From the NCBI GenBank assembly GCA_024276605.1, contig JAJRWX010000046.1, positions 1-50,740 of the forward strand: 50,740 bases of DNA, written 5' to 3'. This document shows, piece by piece, positions 26,131 to 34,339 of this stretch. The DNA comes from Planctomycetota bacterium (GTDB lineage: Bacteria > Planctomycetota > Phycisphaerae > UBA1845). Position numbers and translations under genes: made by a program. Positions within the stretch are counted from its first letter, which is position 1. The number at the start of each line of letters is the position of its first letter. The notes beneath the pieces were generated by a model. It saw only the letters and a list, made by a program, of their open reading frames with translations. It had not been told where the DNA came from and ran no database searches.

Positions 26131-26367
26131 ATGGGTGAACCTAAGCATATAAATCAGCCGATGGTTATTGATGAGACGTCGGGGAAGAAGGCTTACTGCC
26201 AATGCGGCCTATCTGAGAAATTGCCCTATTGTGACGGTGCTCATAGTCGGGAGGGTACCGGGCTATCACCGATCGTTGTGGACATTAGTGATGAGGGTAA
26301 GAAGGCCGTTTGTCAGTGTCACCGCAGTGGCAATCTTCCGTGGTGCGACGGTACGCACAGTCGTTAA
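26131..26367 (+). CDS. CDGSH iron-sulfur domain protein with two CDGSH motifs
   Basis: The start is put at ATG 26131, which has AAAGGA 6-8 bases upstream; the frame also opens at TTG 26107. Two CDGSH-type iron-sulfur motifs are visible: CQCGLSEKLPYCDGAHSR and CQCHRSGNLPWCDGTHSR, each with the C-x-C...C-D-G-x-H ligand set (three Cys, one His) for a [2Fe-2S] cluster. The two-motif layout and the small size (about 78 residues) are typical of the class with tandem half-motifs. It is probably a cytoplasmic redox or cluster-transfer protein. Confidence 0.85.
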   Translation: MGEPKHINQPMVIDETSGKKAYCQCGLSEKLPYCDGAHSREGTGLSPIVVDISDEGKKAVCQCHRSGNLPWCDGTHSR

Positions 26368-26401
26368 TTGATCATCAAGCCGAAGTAAAGGAGCCTCGAA
26401 C

Positions 26402-27913
26402 TTGGGTCCGTTTATTGTAACACTTTGGTGGATATTTTTTTGGGGTACACTCGGACTGTGTATCGGTAGTTTTCTAAACGTCGTTATCTATCGCCTGCCT
26501 CGTAATATTCCGTTGTCCGATCCTGTTTGGTCGGCCTGCCCCTATTGTAGCGCACGTATTCGTTGGTACGACAACCTTCCTCTGGTGAGTTTTTTATCGC
26601 TTCGTGGTCGTTGTCGGGATTGTTTTGCGCCTATTTCCTCCCGATACTTCGTGGTCGAAGCGCTCATGGCCATGATCGTGCTCTTGCTGCTGGATTCTTT
26701 TTTTGTGCAACAAACGCGTATCGGTTTAAGTGATAGCCCGATTGGTATCAATGAGCATTTGTCGCACGACTGGCCCATTTTTGTGGCCCATGTGATCCTG
26801 TTTGCCTGTCTGGTGGGTATGTCAGCCATTGATCTGGAACATTATTGGGTTGATGTGCGCTTTACGAACTGGGTGACGATTGCCGGTTTTGTGCTTCATG
26901 CGATATGGACGCCAACACATGCGACGGATTGGCATCGTCCGTCAGATACGACTGCGCTGGTTTCGTTACTTGCGCTGGGCGGGGTGATGTTGGTTTGGCT
27001 GATGACGATATGTCAGCCAGGTGTTGATAGCGAAGACGATTTGATCGACGAATTTCAGGAGGAAGAGGAAAACACTGATGCCTTTCACCGACCGGCGCCG
27101 GGGGCTGCACCCAGCTATGCGTTTACGTTGGAACCATCACGGTTAGCTGTTGTGGTCATGTTTGGCGCGCTGCTTTTGATGGTCGTGCTACAATTAACGG
27201 CTGGTGCCGGCGTGTTGGAATTTCCGCCACATTGGCGTGTGGTGATCCCACTTGGGCTATTGTTTATCTTTGTTGTTCGAGAAGGTAGCGTCGTTCGAAG
27301 TTCGGATCAGGAAATTATGGATGCGATCGAAGAGGAGCGTCATGGTGCGCGGCGTATGGTATTGGGGGAACTGTTGTGGTTTGCGCCAGCGGTTGTTTTT
27401 TCATTGGTGGCCTTTCGGATTATGGCGAATGAGGGGCCAACAGCCATACATTTTGAAGATACCATGCAATCAGCCACACGTTTTTGGGGGTTCACCTTGT
27501 TTCGTCAATGGTCGCCTCTCATGGGACTAGCCACGGCAGCGAGTGGATTTGTCATTGCCGGGGCTATCGGGTGGGCTGTGCGAATCGTTTTTACGCTTGT
27601 GCTTGGTAAGGAAGCATTTGGTACGGGAGATATTCATTTGATGGCCGCGGCGGGATGTGTGGCTGGTTGGCCTATAGTGTTGCTAGGATTTATCTTAACC
27701 TGTGGACTGGCCGTGGCGGGCTGGTTGATGACATTGCCATTTAAGCGGAGTCGAGCCATACCACTTGGGCCTTGGCTTTCACTCTCATTTTTGATTGTCG
27801 TCATTTACTACGATTACATGCTGAAATGGCCGGTTATTGCACGCTGTGTGACTGCGATGGACATGTTATTTTTTAATAACTCACAGGCATCGAGTATGCA
27901 GAGTATCTCATGA
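26402..27913 (+). CDS. Type IV prepilin peptidase (A24 family), unusually long
   Basis: TTG 26402 is preceded by AAGGAG. The N-terminal part has the GSFLNVVIYRLP signature and the zinc-type Cys pairs (Cys46, Cys49, Cys71, Cys74) of the methylase domain. The catalytic aspartates are Asp144 (GMSAIDLEHYWVD) and Asp410 (GTGDIHLM). It cleaves and N-methylates prepilins in the inner membrane. At 503 residues it is nearly twice the usual length. About 200 extra residues with an acidic loop (DSEDDLIDEFQEEEEN) and extra membrane helices separate the two aspartates. The gene overlaps the next by 4 bases (ATGA). Confidence 0.88.
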   Translation: MGPFIVTLWWIFFWGTLGLCIGSFLNVVIYRLPRNIPLSDPVWSACPYCSARIRWYDNLPLVSFLSLRGRCRDCFAPISSRYFVVEALMAMIVLLLLDSFFVQQTRIGLSDSPIGINEHLSHDWPIFVAHVILFACLVGMSAIDLEHYWVDVRFTNWVTIAGFVLHAIWTPTHATDWHRPSDTTALVSLLALGGVMLVWLMTICQPGVDSEDDLIDEFQEEEENTDAFHRPAPGAAPSYAFTLEPSRLAVVVMFGALLLMVVLQLTAGAGVLEFPPHWRVVIPLGLLFIFVVREGSVVRSSDQEIMDAIEEERHGARRMVLGELLWFAPAVVFSLVAFRIMANEGPTAIHFEDTMQSATRFWGFTLFRQWSPLMGLATAASGFVIAGAIGWAVRIVFTLVLGKEAFGTGDIHLMAAAGCVAGWPIVLLGFILTCGLAVAGWLMTLPFKRSRAIPLGPWLSLSFLIVVIYYDYMLKWPVIARCVTAMDMLFFNNSQASSMQSIS

Positions 27914-28320
27914 TTATCTCGTGGAAACAGGTCAAAGTTCACCTGCGCACTTCTTTAGTCGTGATGGTGGCATTTGCCATAGCGATGGTACTGTTCATGA
28001 ACCGCAATAATACGGTGTCGTTTTGGTTTTTCGGTCTTACGGATACGGACAAAAAAATTAACGTCGTTGGCGTTATTGTTAGCACGGCTGCGGCGACGCG
28101 CTTGGCTTGGTGGGTATTCTCGCTAGGATGGGGGATATGGAGAGATATGAAGGAGTTGCAAGTTGAGCAACAAAAAGAGCGTGAGCAACAGGCAAACCAA
28201 GTGCGTGAAAATCGTTTGAGTGACATGGAACGACGCATCGACGATAAAGTGGATCAGCTTAATGAATCCGGAACTCAAGCGGATACGGATGAAGAGAAAA
28301 CCGACTTGCCTCAACCATAA
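27910..28320 (+). CDS. Small membrane protein with two helices and a coiled coil (LapA-like)
   Basis: The 136-residue product has two hydrophobic segments (about 13-30 and 51-72) around a short polar loop with WFFG. A charged coiled coil (about 78-116) and an acidic tail follow. This is the layout of lipopolysaccharide-assembly LapA-domain proteins, but the identity is weak. It overlaps the prepilin peptidase by ATGA and is followed 13 bases later by the OmpA-like lipoprotein, so the three form one transcription unit. Confidence 0.6.
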   Translation: MIISWKQVKVHLRTSLVVMVAFAIAMVLFMNRNNTVSFWFFGLTDTDKKINVVGVIVSTAAATRLAWWVFSLGWGIWRDMKELQVEQQKEREQQANQVRENRLSDMERRIDDKVDQLNESGTQADTDEEKTDLPQP

Positions 28321-28333
28321 TAGGAGGACCACC

Positions 28334-29008
28334 ATGACAAGAAAAACCACACGGATGTTAACATCTTTGACATTACTGGTTGTTGTCGCACCGGGATGTA
28401 GCCAGAAACTCAATGATCGGATTTTGATGCTCGAGGATACGAATCGGGCGTTGACCAACCAGCTTAATGCGATGCGTGGTGAGCTGGATCAGGGTTATCG
28501 GGAACGTGAAGGCTTAGGTAACCAGCTTCTTGCAGCCACGAGCGAGGCTGACGATCTTCGCGGGCGGTTGGCTAATCAACCTGAGCCAATGCCGATGGCT
28601 GCGCCTGGGTGGAAGGCTGTTCCCGGAGGTGCGATGATCGCGATTGAGACGGGCGTGTTGTTTGCTTCCGGTAAGGTGAAGATACGAAACGAAGCCAAGC
28701 GCACGCTGGATGGCATTGTCAGTACGTTGCAAGGTGAGTATGAAGGCCAGGAGATTTTCGTGGTGGGGCACACGGACGATCGACCTATCAAAAAGAGCGG
28801 CTGGAAAGATAACTGGCAACTGAGCACGGAGCGTTCGTTGGCTGTCGTGCGCTACCTGGCGGAACATGGTGTTACGCGTGATCGATTGGTGGCCTGTGGT
28901 GCGGGTGAATATCGACCGATTGTCGATAACGATTCACCAGCCAATCGAGCGTCGAACCGTCGTGTGGAAATTTTCGCTATGGACCCTGCTTCGAGTTTTG
29001 GAAAATAG
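28334..29008 (+). CDS. OmpA/MotB-family peptidoglycan-binding lipoprotein
   Basis: ATG 28334 is preceded by AGGAGG and begins a lipoprotein signal (VVVAPGC, Cys about 22). A coiled-coil segment (about 26-72) leads to an OmpA C-terminal domain (about 100-215) with the family motifs VVGHTDDRPIK, LSTERSLAVVRYL and NRASNRRVEI. Such lipoproteins tie the outer membrane to peptidoglycan. It is the third gene of the prepilin-peptidase run; it may stabilise an envelope-spanning secretion or pilus machine, which is inference from context. Confidence 0.85.
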   Translation: MTRKTTRMLTSLTLLVVVAPGCSQKLNDRILMLEDTNRALTNQLNAMRGELDQGYREREGLGNQLLAATSEADDLRGRLANQPEPMPMAAPGWKAVPGGAMIAIETGVLFASGKVKIRNEAKRTLDGIVSTLQGEYEGQEIFVVGHTDDRPIKKSGWKDNWQLSTERSLAVVRYLAEHGVTRDRLVACGAGEYRPIVDNDSPANRASNRRVEIFAMDPASSFGK

Positions 29009-29036
29009 TCGCCGGTACAAATCCGTGGGGATGCCA

Positions 29037-29312
29037 TCAGAGCCGTAGGCGCGAGCCTACGGACCAGATTAACATCACTTCCGAATGCGATTGACTGTGG
29101 GTATGTGGTATGCCGTCGGTGCGTCGTTGTTTTCCAATAGTCACCAGGCTTGCGCCGTAGTGCTCTGATCTTCTCCTGGTCTATTATGGAAGTGCCATAT
29201 TGTTGGCATCAACGTCTCCCCCATGTCCAAAAAACAGGACACGGGCCACCCGCCCAGAGCCGTAGGCGCAAGCCTACGGACCCGATGCTAATATCACCTC
29301 CGTATGCGCGTT
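29037..29312. repeat. Cluster of family B hairpin repeats between ompA-like and sucC genes
   Basis: Two direct copies of about 60 bp (starting at 29037 and 29253) each hold a perfect hairpin CCGTAGGC-GC[GA]A-GCCTACGG (29043-29062 and 29260-29279) and share the downstream text AT[CT]AC[TC]TCCG[AT]ATGCG loosely. An inverted half copy lies at 29140-29169 (GTCACCAGGCTTGCGCC...GCTCTGAT). At about 29218-29250 CCCATGTCC-A6-CAGGACACGGGCCACC resembles a family A arm. The loops are GCGA or GCAA. The convergent genes on both sides have no other terminator. Confidence 0.65.
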
Positions 29313-29318
29313 AGCGTA

Positions 29319-30482
29319 TTAGGCTACTTTAGCGCAGACTTTTGTTGCGGCGTCGGTGAGGTCGTCAGCGGGGATGAGGACGTCGATGGCTGCTTCTTTG
29401 AGCAGTTGACGGGCACGTTGAACATTAGTGCCCTCAAGCCTGACGACGACGGGTACGTCAAATCCTATTTCCTTGGCAGCCGCGATCAGCGCTTCAGCAA
29501 TGGTATCGCATTTAGCAATGCCGCCTAAGATGTTGACCAGGATGCCTTTGACTTTGTCATCCGAAAGGATGATACGGAAGGCTTCGATCGCCCCTTCGGT
29601 GGTGACGGAGCCGCCGACGTCGAGAAAGTTAGCCGGTTCTCCGCCGTGTAGTTTGATGATGTCCATGGTGGCCATGGCCAAGCCGGCGCCATTGACTAAG
29701 CAACCAATATTTCCGTCGAGCGCGATGTAGGATAGATCAGCGTTTTTGGCGCGAAGCTCCATTTGATTTTCTTCACTGGGGTCGCACATATCCAACAGCT
29801 TTTGATGTCGAAATGTGGCGTTATCGTCGAAGTTCATTTTGGCGTCGATAGCCAGGACTTCACCGGAAGTCGTGCGCACCAAGGGATTGATTTCGGCTAG
29901 GGCGCAATCGTATTTTAGGAATACATCCACCAGGCCGCGTATGACCTTACCGGCAGATTTGGCCTGCGCTTTGTCGGTGAAACCCAGCGCCGTGGTTAGT
30001 TGATTGAGTTGGAAACCTAAAAGCCCCAAGTGTGGATGTAGCCATTGCTTGATGATGGCTGAGGGGTTTTCTTTGGCGACGACTTCGATTTCCACACCAC
30101 CTTCGCGCGAGACCATGACCACCGGGCAGCGTCGGCTGCGGTCCATGACGACGGCGACGTAGTATTCGCTTTCGATATCCACCGCAGCAGCGATGAGAAG
30201 CTTTTTGACTTCAATCCCATCCGGCCCGGTTTGCACGGAAACCATTTTGTTTGACAGCATGAAAGTTGCCGCTTGACGCACTTCGTCTGCAGATTGGCAT
30301 AATTTGACGAAACCAGCTTTGCCTCGTCCCCCTGCGAACACCTGAGCTTTAACCACGACCGTGCCGCCGATATCGCTGAAGGCCGTCATGGCTTGGTCTA
30401 CTGTATTGACGACGCTGGATGCGGGGACGGGGACGCCGGCTTCGGTGAGGAGTTGCCGGGCTTGGTATTCGTGTACTTTCAT
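29319..30482 (-). CDS. sucC: Succinyl-CoA synthetase beta subunit (ADP-forming type)
   Basis: The 387 residues from ATG 30482 are the family's usual length; AGGA lies 9 bases upstream. The N-terminal ATP-grasp domain begins [12 protein letters not shown] and includes [13 protein letters not shown]. The C-terminal flavodoxin-like domain contains [18 protein letters not shown] and [10 protein letters not shown]. With SucD it converts succinyl-CoA to succinate while making ATP or GTP in the TCA cycle. SucD normally follows directly but is absent; only repeats follow here. Confidence 0.95.
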   Translation of the reverse strand: MKVHEYQARQLLTEAGVPVPASSVVNTVDQAMTAFSDIGGTVVVKAQVFAGGRGKAGFVKLCQSADEVRQAATFMLSNKMVSVQTGPDGIEVKKLLIAAAVDIESEYYVAVVMDRSRRCPVVMVSREGGVEIEVVAKENPSAIIKQWLHPHLGLLGFQLNQLTTALGFTDKAQAKSAGKVIRGLVDVFLKYDCALAEINPLVRTTSGEVLAIDAKMNFDDNATFRHQKLLDMCDPSEENQMELRAKNADLSYIALDGNIGCLVNGAGLAMATMDIIKLHGGEPANFLDVGGSVTTEGAIEAFRIILSDDKVKGILVNILGGIAKCDTIAEALIAAAKEIGFDVPVVVRLEGTNVQRARQLLKEAAIDVLIPADDLTDAATKVCAKVA

Positions 30483-30647
30483 GGTCAATGATCCTACTTT
30501 AGTTAGCTTGGTTACTGCTTACATGGCGATCGAGGGTAACTCGTCGCCGTGGTTTTATTGACTGTCAGACATTGTGGCGTAAGCCTCGAATAAATGCAAA
30601 CCTGCCATACGGCGTGGGGGGCGCGACAGAATCGGCGTTGGGTATTG
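30483..30647. other. Upstream region of sucC
   Basis: The stretch holds the sucC leader on the minus strand. No gene or clear promoter pair was recognised. It is followed by the repeats at 30648-30828 that fill most of the gap up to the next promoter. Confidence 0.35.
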
Positions 30648-30742
30648 TCAGAGCCGCTGTCGCCAGCCTGTGGACACAATGCATACCATTGACACCGCCT
30701 AGCGCTGCGAATGGTCACCAGGCTTGCGCCTTGGTGCTCTGA
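30648..30742. repeat. Family B fold-back repeat, full copy
   Basis: Left arm GTCAGAGCCGCTGTCGCCAG and right arm, which reads GTCACCAGGCTTGCGCC ... GCTCTGAC, are inverted relatives of one another around a divergent 40-bp middle. The full-length layout matches copies at 34120-34238 and 35019-35112. Confidence 0.6.
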
Positions 30743-30747
30743 CTCGG

Positions 30748-30828
30748 AGGGTGGCATGGGCAAGGTATTTTTTGCCCGTGGCGCTCTCCGAAATAACACG
30801 GGTAAGCTGCTGCTTACCCATGCCACCC
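30748..30828. repeat. Family A repeat lacking terminal CTAGTGCT ends
   Basis: It runs from GAGGGTGGCATGGGCAAGG to ...CCCATGCCACCC and contains the hairpin GGGTAAGC-TGCT-GCTTACCC at 30800-30819. It begins five bases after the family B repeat, so the two families are joined here. Confidence 0.6.
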
Positions 30829-30856
30829 GGGCCAATCATTAGTTCATGTACGTCTG

Positions 30857-30883
30857 TTGGATTTCGCGGATTAGTGATATAAT
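30857..30883 (+). promoter_or_regulatory. Promoter-like boxes upstream of the DUF6941-like gene
   Basis: A perfect TATAAT (30878-30883) lies 38 bases before the start codon at 30921. The best -35 candidate, TTGGAT (30857-30862), is only 15 bp away, which is shorter than ideal. Confidence 0.4.
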
Positions 30884-30920
30884 GACGCGTTGAGAAAGGT
30901 TATCACTAAGGAATACAAGG

Positions 30921-31379
30921 ATGAGTAATAATCGACCGGCACCGGAAGTGCTATCACTGATCATTTGCGATCAGATCATCACGGATCGTGCGACGGGAAA
31001 GCAATCGTTGATTGGCATGTTTAGCCGGGTTCACGCTCGGGGATTCCCAGCTACTCATGCACAGCTTTGCGTGTTTGTGGCGCTGTCGGGTGGGCATGGC
31101 GATACGGATTTGTTGATACGTCTGGTGGACTCAGCTGAGGCTCGTGCGCCGATTGTTGTGGGTAAGGGGTCCGTTCGATTCAATGATCCGCGGGCGGTGG
31201 CTAATTTGGTGTTGCAATTCCACGGATTGACGTTCCCTAAGGCCGGGGAGTATCGGGTACAGTTGCTCGCCCACGGTCAGTTACTGCGCGAAGCCAGATT
31301 GGAGATGGTTGAATATCAAGCGCCAAAATCAACCAAAGGTGATCCGCCAAACGATAGGCTACCCGATGATGTCGGCTAG
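30921..31379 (+). CDS. DUF6941-like conserved protein
   Basis: The 152-residue soluble product starts after an AAGGA site. It contains the phrase LIICDQIITDRATGKQSLIG, followed by alternating beta-strand-like segments (LCVFVALSGGHGDTDLLIRLVD, ANLVLQFHGLTFPKAGEYRVQLLAHGQLL). This resembles DUF6941 proteins of planctomycetes, a beta-sandwich-like family without known function. There are no signal peptide or catalytic motifs. It is a single gene with its own promoter-like sequence. Confidence 0.6.
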   Translation: MSNNRPAPEVLSLIICDQIITDRATGKQSLIGMFSRVHARGFPATHAQLCVFVALSGGHGDTDLLIRLVDSAEARAPIVVGKGSVRFNDPRAVANLVLQFHGLTFPKAGEYRVQLLAHGQLLREARLEMVEYQAPKSTKGDPPNDRLPDDVG

Positions 31380-31413
31380 TCTTCTTTGATGGCATAGACA
31401 ACCGTATGACGCT

Positions 31414-31653
31414 TTACGATGGCTTGGGTTCGTCGAATTTGGTAGTGCCCAGCGAGCCATCCGCTTTCTCGTGAAGCTTCTGGATGCGTTGCTCGGCTTT
31501 GGAGAGCATATCACGACATTGTTTGACCAAGCTCATACCCTCTTCATAGCGGTCGATGGATTCTTCCAGGCCGATTTTTCCCTGTTCAATTTGCTGGGTA
31601 ATGGTCTCCAGTCGTTCCAGCGATTCTTCAAAGGTTAGTTTCTTCTTAGCCAT
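31414..31653 (-). CDS. xseB: Exodeoxyribonuclease VII small subunit
   Basis: The 79 residues match XseB: LTFEESLERLETITQQIEQGKIGLEESIDRYEEGM forms the helical hairpin, with a charged tail. It assembles with XseA to give the exonuclease that degrades single-stranded DNA. It starts 2 bases after the xseA stop codon on the same strand, so it is the second gene of an xseA-xseB operon. Confidence 0.93.
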   Translation of the reverse strand: MAKKKLTFEESLERLETITQQIEQGKIGLEESIDRYEEGMSLVKQCRDMLSKAEQRIQKLHEKADGSLGTTKFDEPKPS

Positions 31654-31655
31654 GA

Positions 31656-33215
31656 TTATTCAAATAACTCCAATTGGGAAAGGTTAACCACCTGTGATTC
31701 GATTTCACCGTCTTCCAGTTCCGTCATCATGCGCTGCCCATCTTTGATTTGTTTCACGCTGCGCAGGAGTTGTTTGCCTTTCTTGATTCTAGTGATGGAA
31801 TAGCCTCGTCTTAAAATACGCTTATGACATAACGCATTGAGTAGTTGCTGCTGCTTTGTGATATGATCGCCTAGGCTCGTCATGTAGTTTCTTACATTTG
31901 ACTTCAACATCGTACGCAATTGCATCACGTGATTGTGGCTGTGGGTGAGCTTTAAGTCCAGGGCTTGTTGTCGTAGTTGATGCGTGAGTTGGCTGAGCCG
32001 GCGATCTTGATGTTGCGATAGCTTTGATATTGTCCAGTCCAATCGTTGTGATGCGTGTTGTAATCGATTTTCACGGTCACGTAGCGTGGCATGTGGATTG
32101 ATGCGTTGTATGATGGGGTCGTATTTTTCCACACGCATACGAAGTGTGCGTAGTTTTTGGGCGAGTCGCTGGAATTGTCTATGGCCTAACTCGTCGAGAT
32201 ACTGTTCTCGCTGATACACGAAATCCAACGGCTCACGAAGGCAGTGAAGATTTTCCAACCCGCGTAGGCGTGAGGTGGCCAAGGTCGTGATTTGTCGTAT
32301 GGATCGTATGAGTCGCGCCTCATGCATAGACAGATCTTCGATGATTTCATGCAATACGGGGACAGCTAACTCGGCTGCGGCGGTGGGGGTGGCGGCTCGA
32401 ACATCTGCGACGAGATCAGCAATGGATATATCCACTTCGTGGCCAATTGCGCTGATGATGGGAATTCGACTGGCGTAGATGGCGCGGGCGATGATTTCTT
32501 CGTTGAAGGCCCATAAGTCTTCCGTGGAACCACCACCTCGACCGACAATCATCAGGTCGACGCCGCCTAGTTGGGTGGCGTTGGTATTCACACGACGAAT
32601 AGCTGCTGAAATTTCTTTGGAAGCGGTATCACCTTGCACGCGCACGGGATACATAAGTATGTGAACACATGGGAATCGTCGATGCAGGGTTCGTATGATG
32701 TCACTGATCGCGGCGCCGGTTGGACTGGTGATAATCGCGATACGTTTGGGGAACCGGGGTAACGGTTTTTTGCGTGCTTGTTCGAATAGGCCTTCTTGGC
32801 TAAGTTTTTGATAGAGTTGTCGAAACGCCAGTTCGAGTTCGCCTAAGCCTTCGGGAAGAAGTTTTCGTGCATATAGTTGGTATCGACCGGCTCTTTCAAA
32901 GACCTCGATATGGCCGGTGGCGACGGCTTCCAATCCGTCTTTTGGTTCGAATTTTAGTCGGGCTGCGTCTGAGCGCCACATGACGCAGGACAATTCGCAG
33001 GCATCATCTTTTAGCGTGAAGTACAAGTGTCCGCTGGAATGACGCTTGAAATTGCTGATTTGTCCGATCACATGGATGGTACTTGGTAAAGCCGTCGTGA
33101 TGGCACGTTTTATCTGGGCGGTCAACTCCGATACAGATAGCGGTTGCTTCGAGTGAGCCTGCGCTTTGGTTTGAGGTGGTGTGATAAGACCGGGATTGAA
33201 CGGTAGGCGCTTCAT
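31656..33215 (-). CDS. xseA: Exodeoxyribonuclease VII large subunit
   Basis: The 519-residue product has the OB-fold (about 25-130; LSVSELTAQIKRAITTALPS). The catalytic region has IAIITSPTGAAISDIIRTL, VDLMIVGRGGGSTEDLWAFNEE and ISAIGHEVDISIADLVADVRAATPTAAAELA. A long coiled-coil C-terminal half and a final GYSITR motif follow. It is the catalytic subunit for single-strand exonuclease activity in repair. Length and motifs are normal. The downstream xseB confirms it. No Shine-Dalgarno site was seen before ATG 33215. Confidence 0.95.
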   Translation of the reverse strand: MKRLPFNPGLITPPQTKAQAHSKQPLSVSELTAQIKRAITTALPSTIHVIGQISNFKRHSSGHLYFTLKDDACELSCVMWRSDAARLKFEPKDGLEAVATGHIEVFERAGRYQLYARKLLPEGLGELELAFRQLYQKLSQEGLFEQARKKPLPRFPKRIAIITSPTGAAISDIIRTLHRRFPCVHILMYPVRVQGDTASKEISAAIRRVNTNATQLGGVDLMIVGRGGGSTEDLWAFNEEIIARAIYASRIPIISAIGHEVDISIADLVADVRAATPTAAAELAVPVLHEIIEDLSMHEARLIRSIRQITTLATSRLRGLENLHCLREPLDFVYQREQYLDELGHRQFQRLAQKLRTLRMRVEKYDPIIQRINPHATLRDRENRLQHASQRLDWTISKLSQHQDRRLSQLTHQLRQQALDLKLTHSHNHVMQLRTMLKSNVRNYMTSLGDHITKQQQLLNALCHKRILRRGYSITRIKKGKQLLRSVKQIKDGQRMMTELEDGEIESQVVNLSQLELFE

Positions 33216-33240
33216 GTTGCCTGATATTGGACCGTGGTTG

Positions 33241-33269
33241 ACACCTCAATGCAACCATGAGGTGTTTTT
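33241..33269 (+). terminator. Terminator-like hairpin between xseA and the peroxidase gene
   Basis: Arms ACACCTCA and TGAGGTGT (33241-33248, 33258-33265) enclose a 9-base loop and end in TTTTT on the plus strand. Both neighbouring genes lie on the minus strand, so the orientation is unexpected. It may stop antisense transcripts, or act in both directions. Confidence 0.45.
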
Positions 33270-33278
33270 AGATTTGTC

Positions 33279-33349
33279 GTCACCCCCGCGTAGGTGGGGG
33301 TCTAGTCTTTTATTACCTTACTGGATGCCCGCCTTTGCGGGCATGACGT
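33279..33349. repeat. Two-hairpin REP-like repeat, family C
   Basis: GTCACCCCC...GGGGGT (33279-33301) and GCCCGC-CTTT-GCGGGC (33328-33343) ending in ATGACG form two hairpins around CTAGT...ACTGGAT. It resembles the GTCATTCCCGCG...GGGAATCCAG type of repeat widespread in bacteria. A half copy is at 35230-35253. Confidence 0.55.
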
Positions 33350-33358
33350 TTCATCGCA

Positions 33359-33970
33359 TTACTCGTTTGGCACTTCCGGCGTAGCCAGTGTTTTTTCGAG
33401 AAGATCGATTAACTTGGGATCATCGGGCAGTGTCCGCGGGTCGAATTTGGCGATGACTTCACCTTCACGGTTGACGAGGTACTTCTGGAAATTCCAAGGT
33501 ACATCCCCGGCTATCTTGGCGTTTGGGTGTTTGGTGAGATAGCGGTACAGATCGCATTGGTCGTCGCCTTTGACGGAAACTTTGGCAAATAGATCGAAGG
33601 TGACGTGATATTTTTTCTTGCAAAATTGTTTAATACTGGCGTTGGAGCCTGGTTCTTGTTTGCCGAAATTGTTGGCCGGGAAGGCGAGGATGCGAAAGCC
33701 TTGGTCTTTGTATTTTTTGTACAGTTTTTCAAGGCGTGGATAATTCGGCTCCGTGAGTCCGCATTGGCTGGCTACGTTGACCAATAGGAGTACGTCGCCT
33801 TCGTAATCGCTGAGTTTGATTTTTTTGCCGTCGATGTTTTTAACCTTAAAGTCGTGGATGGATGAGGCTTGGCTTGATTCGATGGTAGGTGTATTGTTGG
33901 GACTGGCAGCGAACGCGACGGTGCAAGCCAAGAGCAAGCTGATACCAATAAATATTGTGTTTGTCATCAT
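33359..33970 (-). CDS. Glutathione-peroxidase-like thiol peroxidase, exported
   Basis: ATG 33970 has AAGGA 4 bases upstream, and ATG 33967 is equally possible. A signal peptide (TIFIGISLLLACTVAFA) precedes the mature GPx fold. The active site is Cys (NVASQCGLTEPNYPRL). The partner residues are Gln in FPANNFGKQEPGS and Trp-Asn in PWNFQKYLV. Such bacterial enzymes reduce hydroperoxides with thioredoxin-like reductants. The export signal places it in the periplasm. It is transcribed alone towards xseA. Confidence 0.9.
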   Translation of the reverse strand: MMTNTIFIGISLLLACTVAFAASPNNTPTIESSQASSIHDFKVKNIDGKKIKLSDYEGDVLLLVNVASQCGLTEPNYPRLEKLYKKYKDQGFRILAFPANNFGKQEPGSNASIKQFCKKKYHVTFDLFAKVSVKGDDQCDLYRYLTKHPNAKIAGDVPWNFQKYLVNREGEVIAKFDPRTLPDDPKLIDLLEKTLATPEVPNE

Positions 33971-34119
33971 GTGTTCCTTTCTTGTCATTCACTCATTATT
34001 GTGAATGTTGGGGATAGTTTCCGGCCTTGGTGCAGCGTAATGGGGGAATGAGGGCTATGCAACCAGTAAGTGTGTATGATGTCGTCGGATAGTCCGTGAC
34101 GGTGTCACTGGTGAGCCAT

Positions 34120-34238
34120 GCCAGAGTACCTGGCGCAAGCCTGGTGACGTGATAGCGGGTTGGCACGGGGGCTTTGTTGACGCAAGCGAACTTGTTGACG
34201 TGTGCCGGTCCGCAGGCTGTCGCCATGCGGCTCTGACC
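34120..34238. repeat. Family B fold-back repeat, full copy
   Basis: The left arm CCAGAGTACCTGGCGCAAGC...GGTGACGTGA and the right arm GTCCGCAGGCTGTCGCC...CGGCTCTGACC are inverted relatives. The middle has TTGACG phrases repeated twice. The rest of the 33989-34339 gap shows no gene, apart from a GAGGAG ribosome-binding site for the next gene. Confidence 0.6.
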
Positions 34239-34339
34239 CCGGTTCGGCGTGAACATCCCGCTGATAGTGTGACAGGCTCCTTGTCGGATTAACGAATGCA
34301 ACAGTACATTTATATTGGTAAGGGAAATGAGGAGATGGC

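Noticed and set aside
33241-33349. Possible CRISPR or small RNA gene
   Set aside because: The stretch has one terminator-like hairpin and one two-hairpin repeat, but no regularly spaced repeats or promoter.
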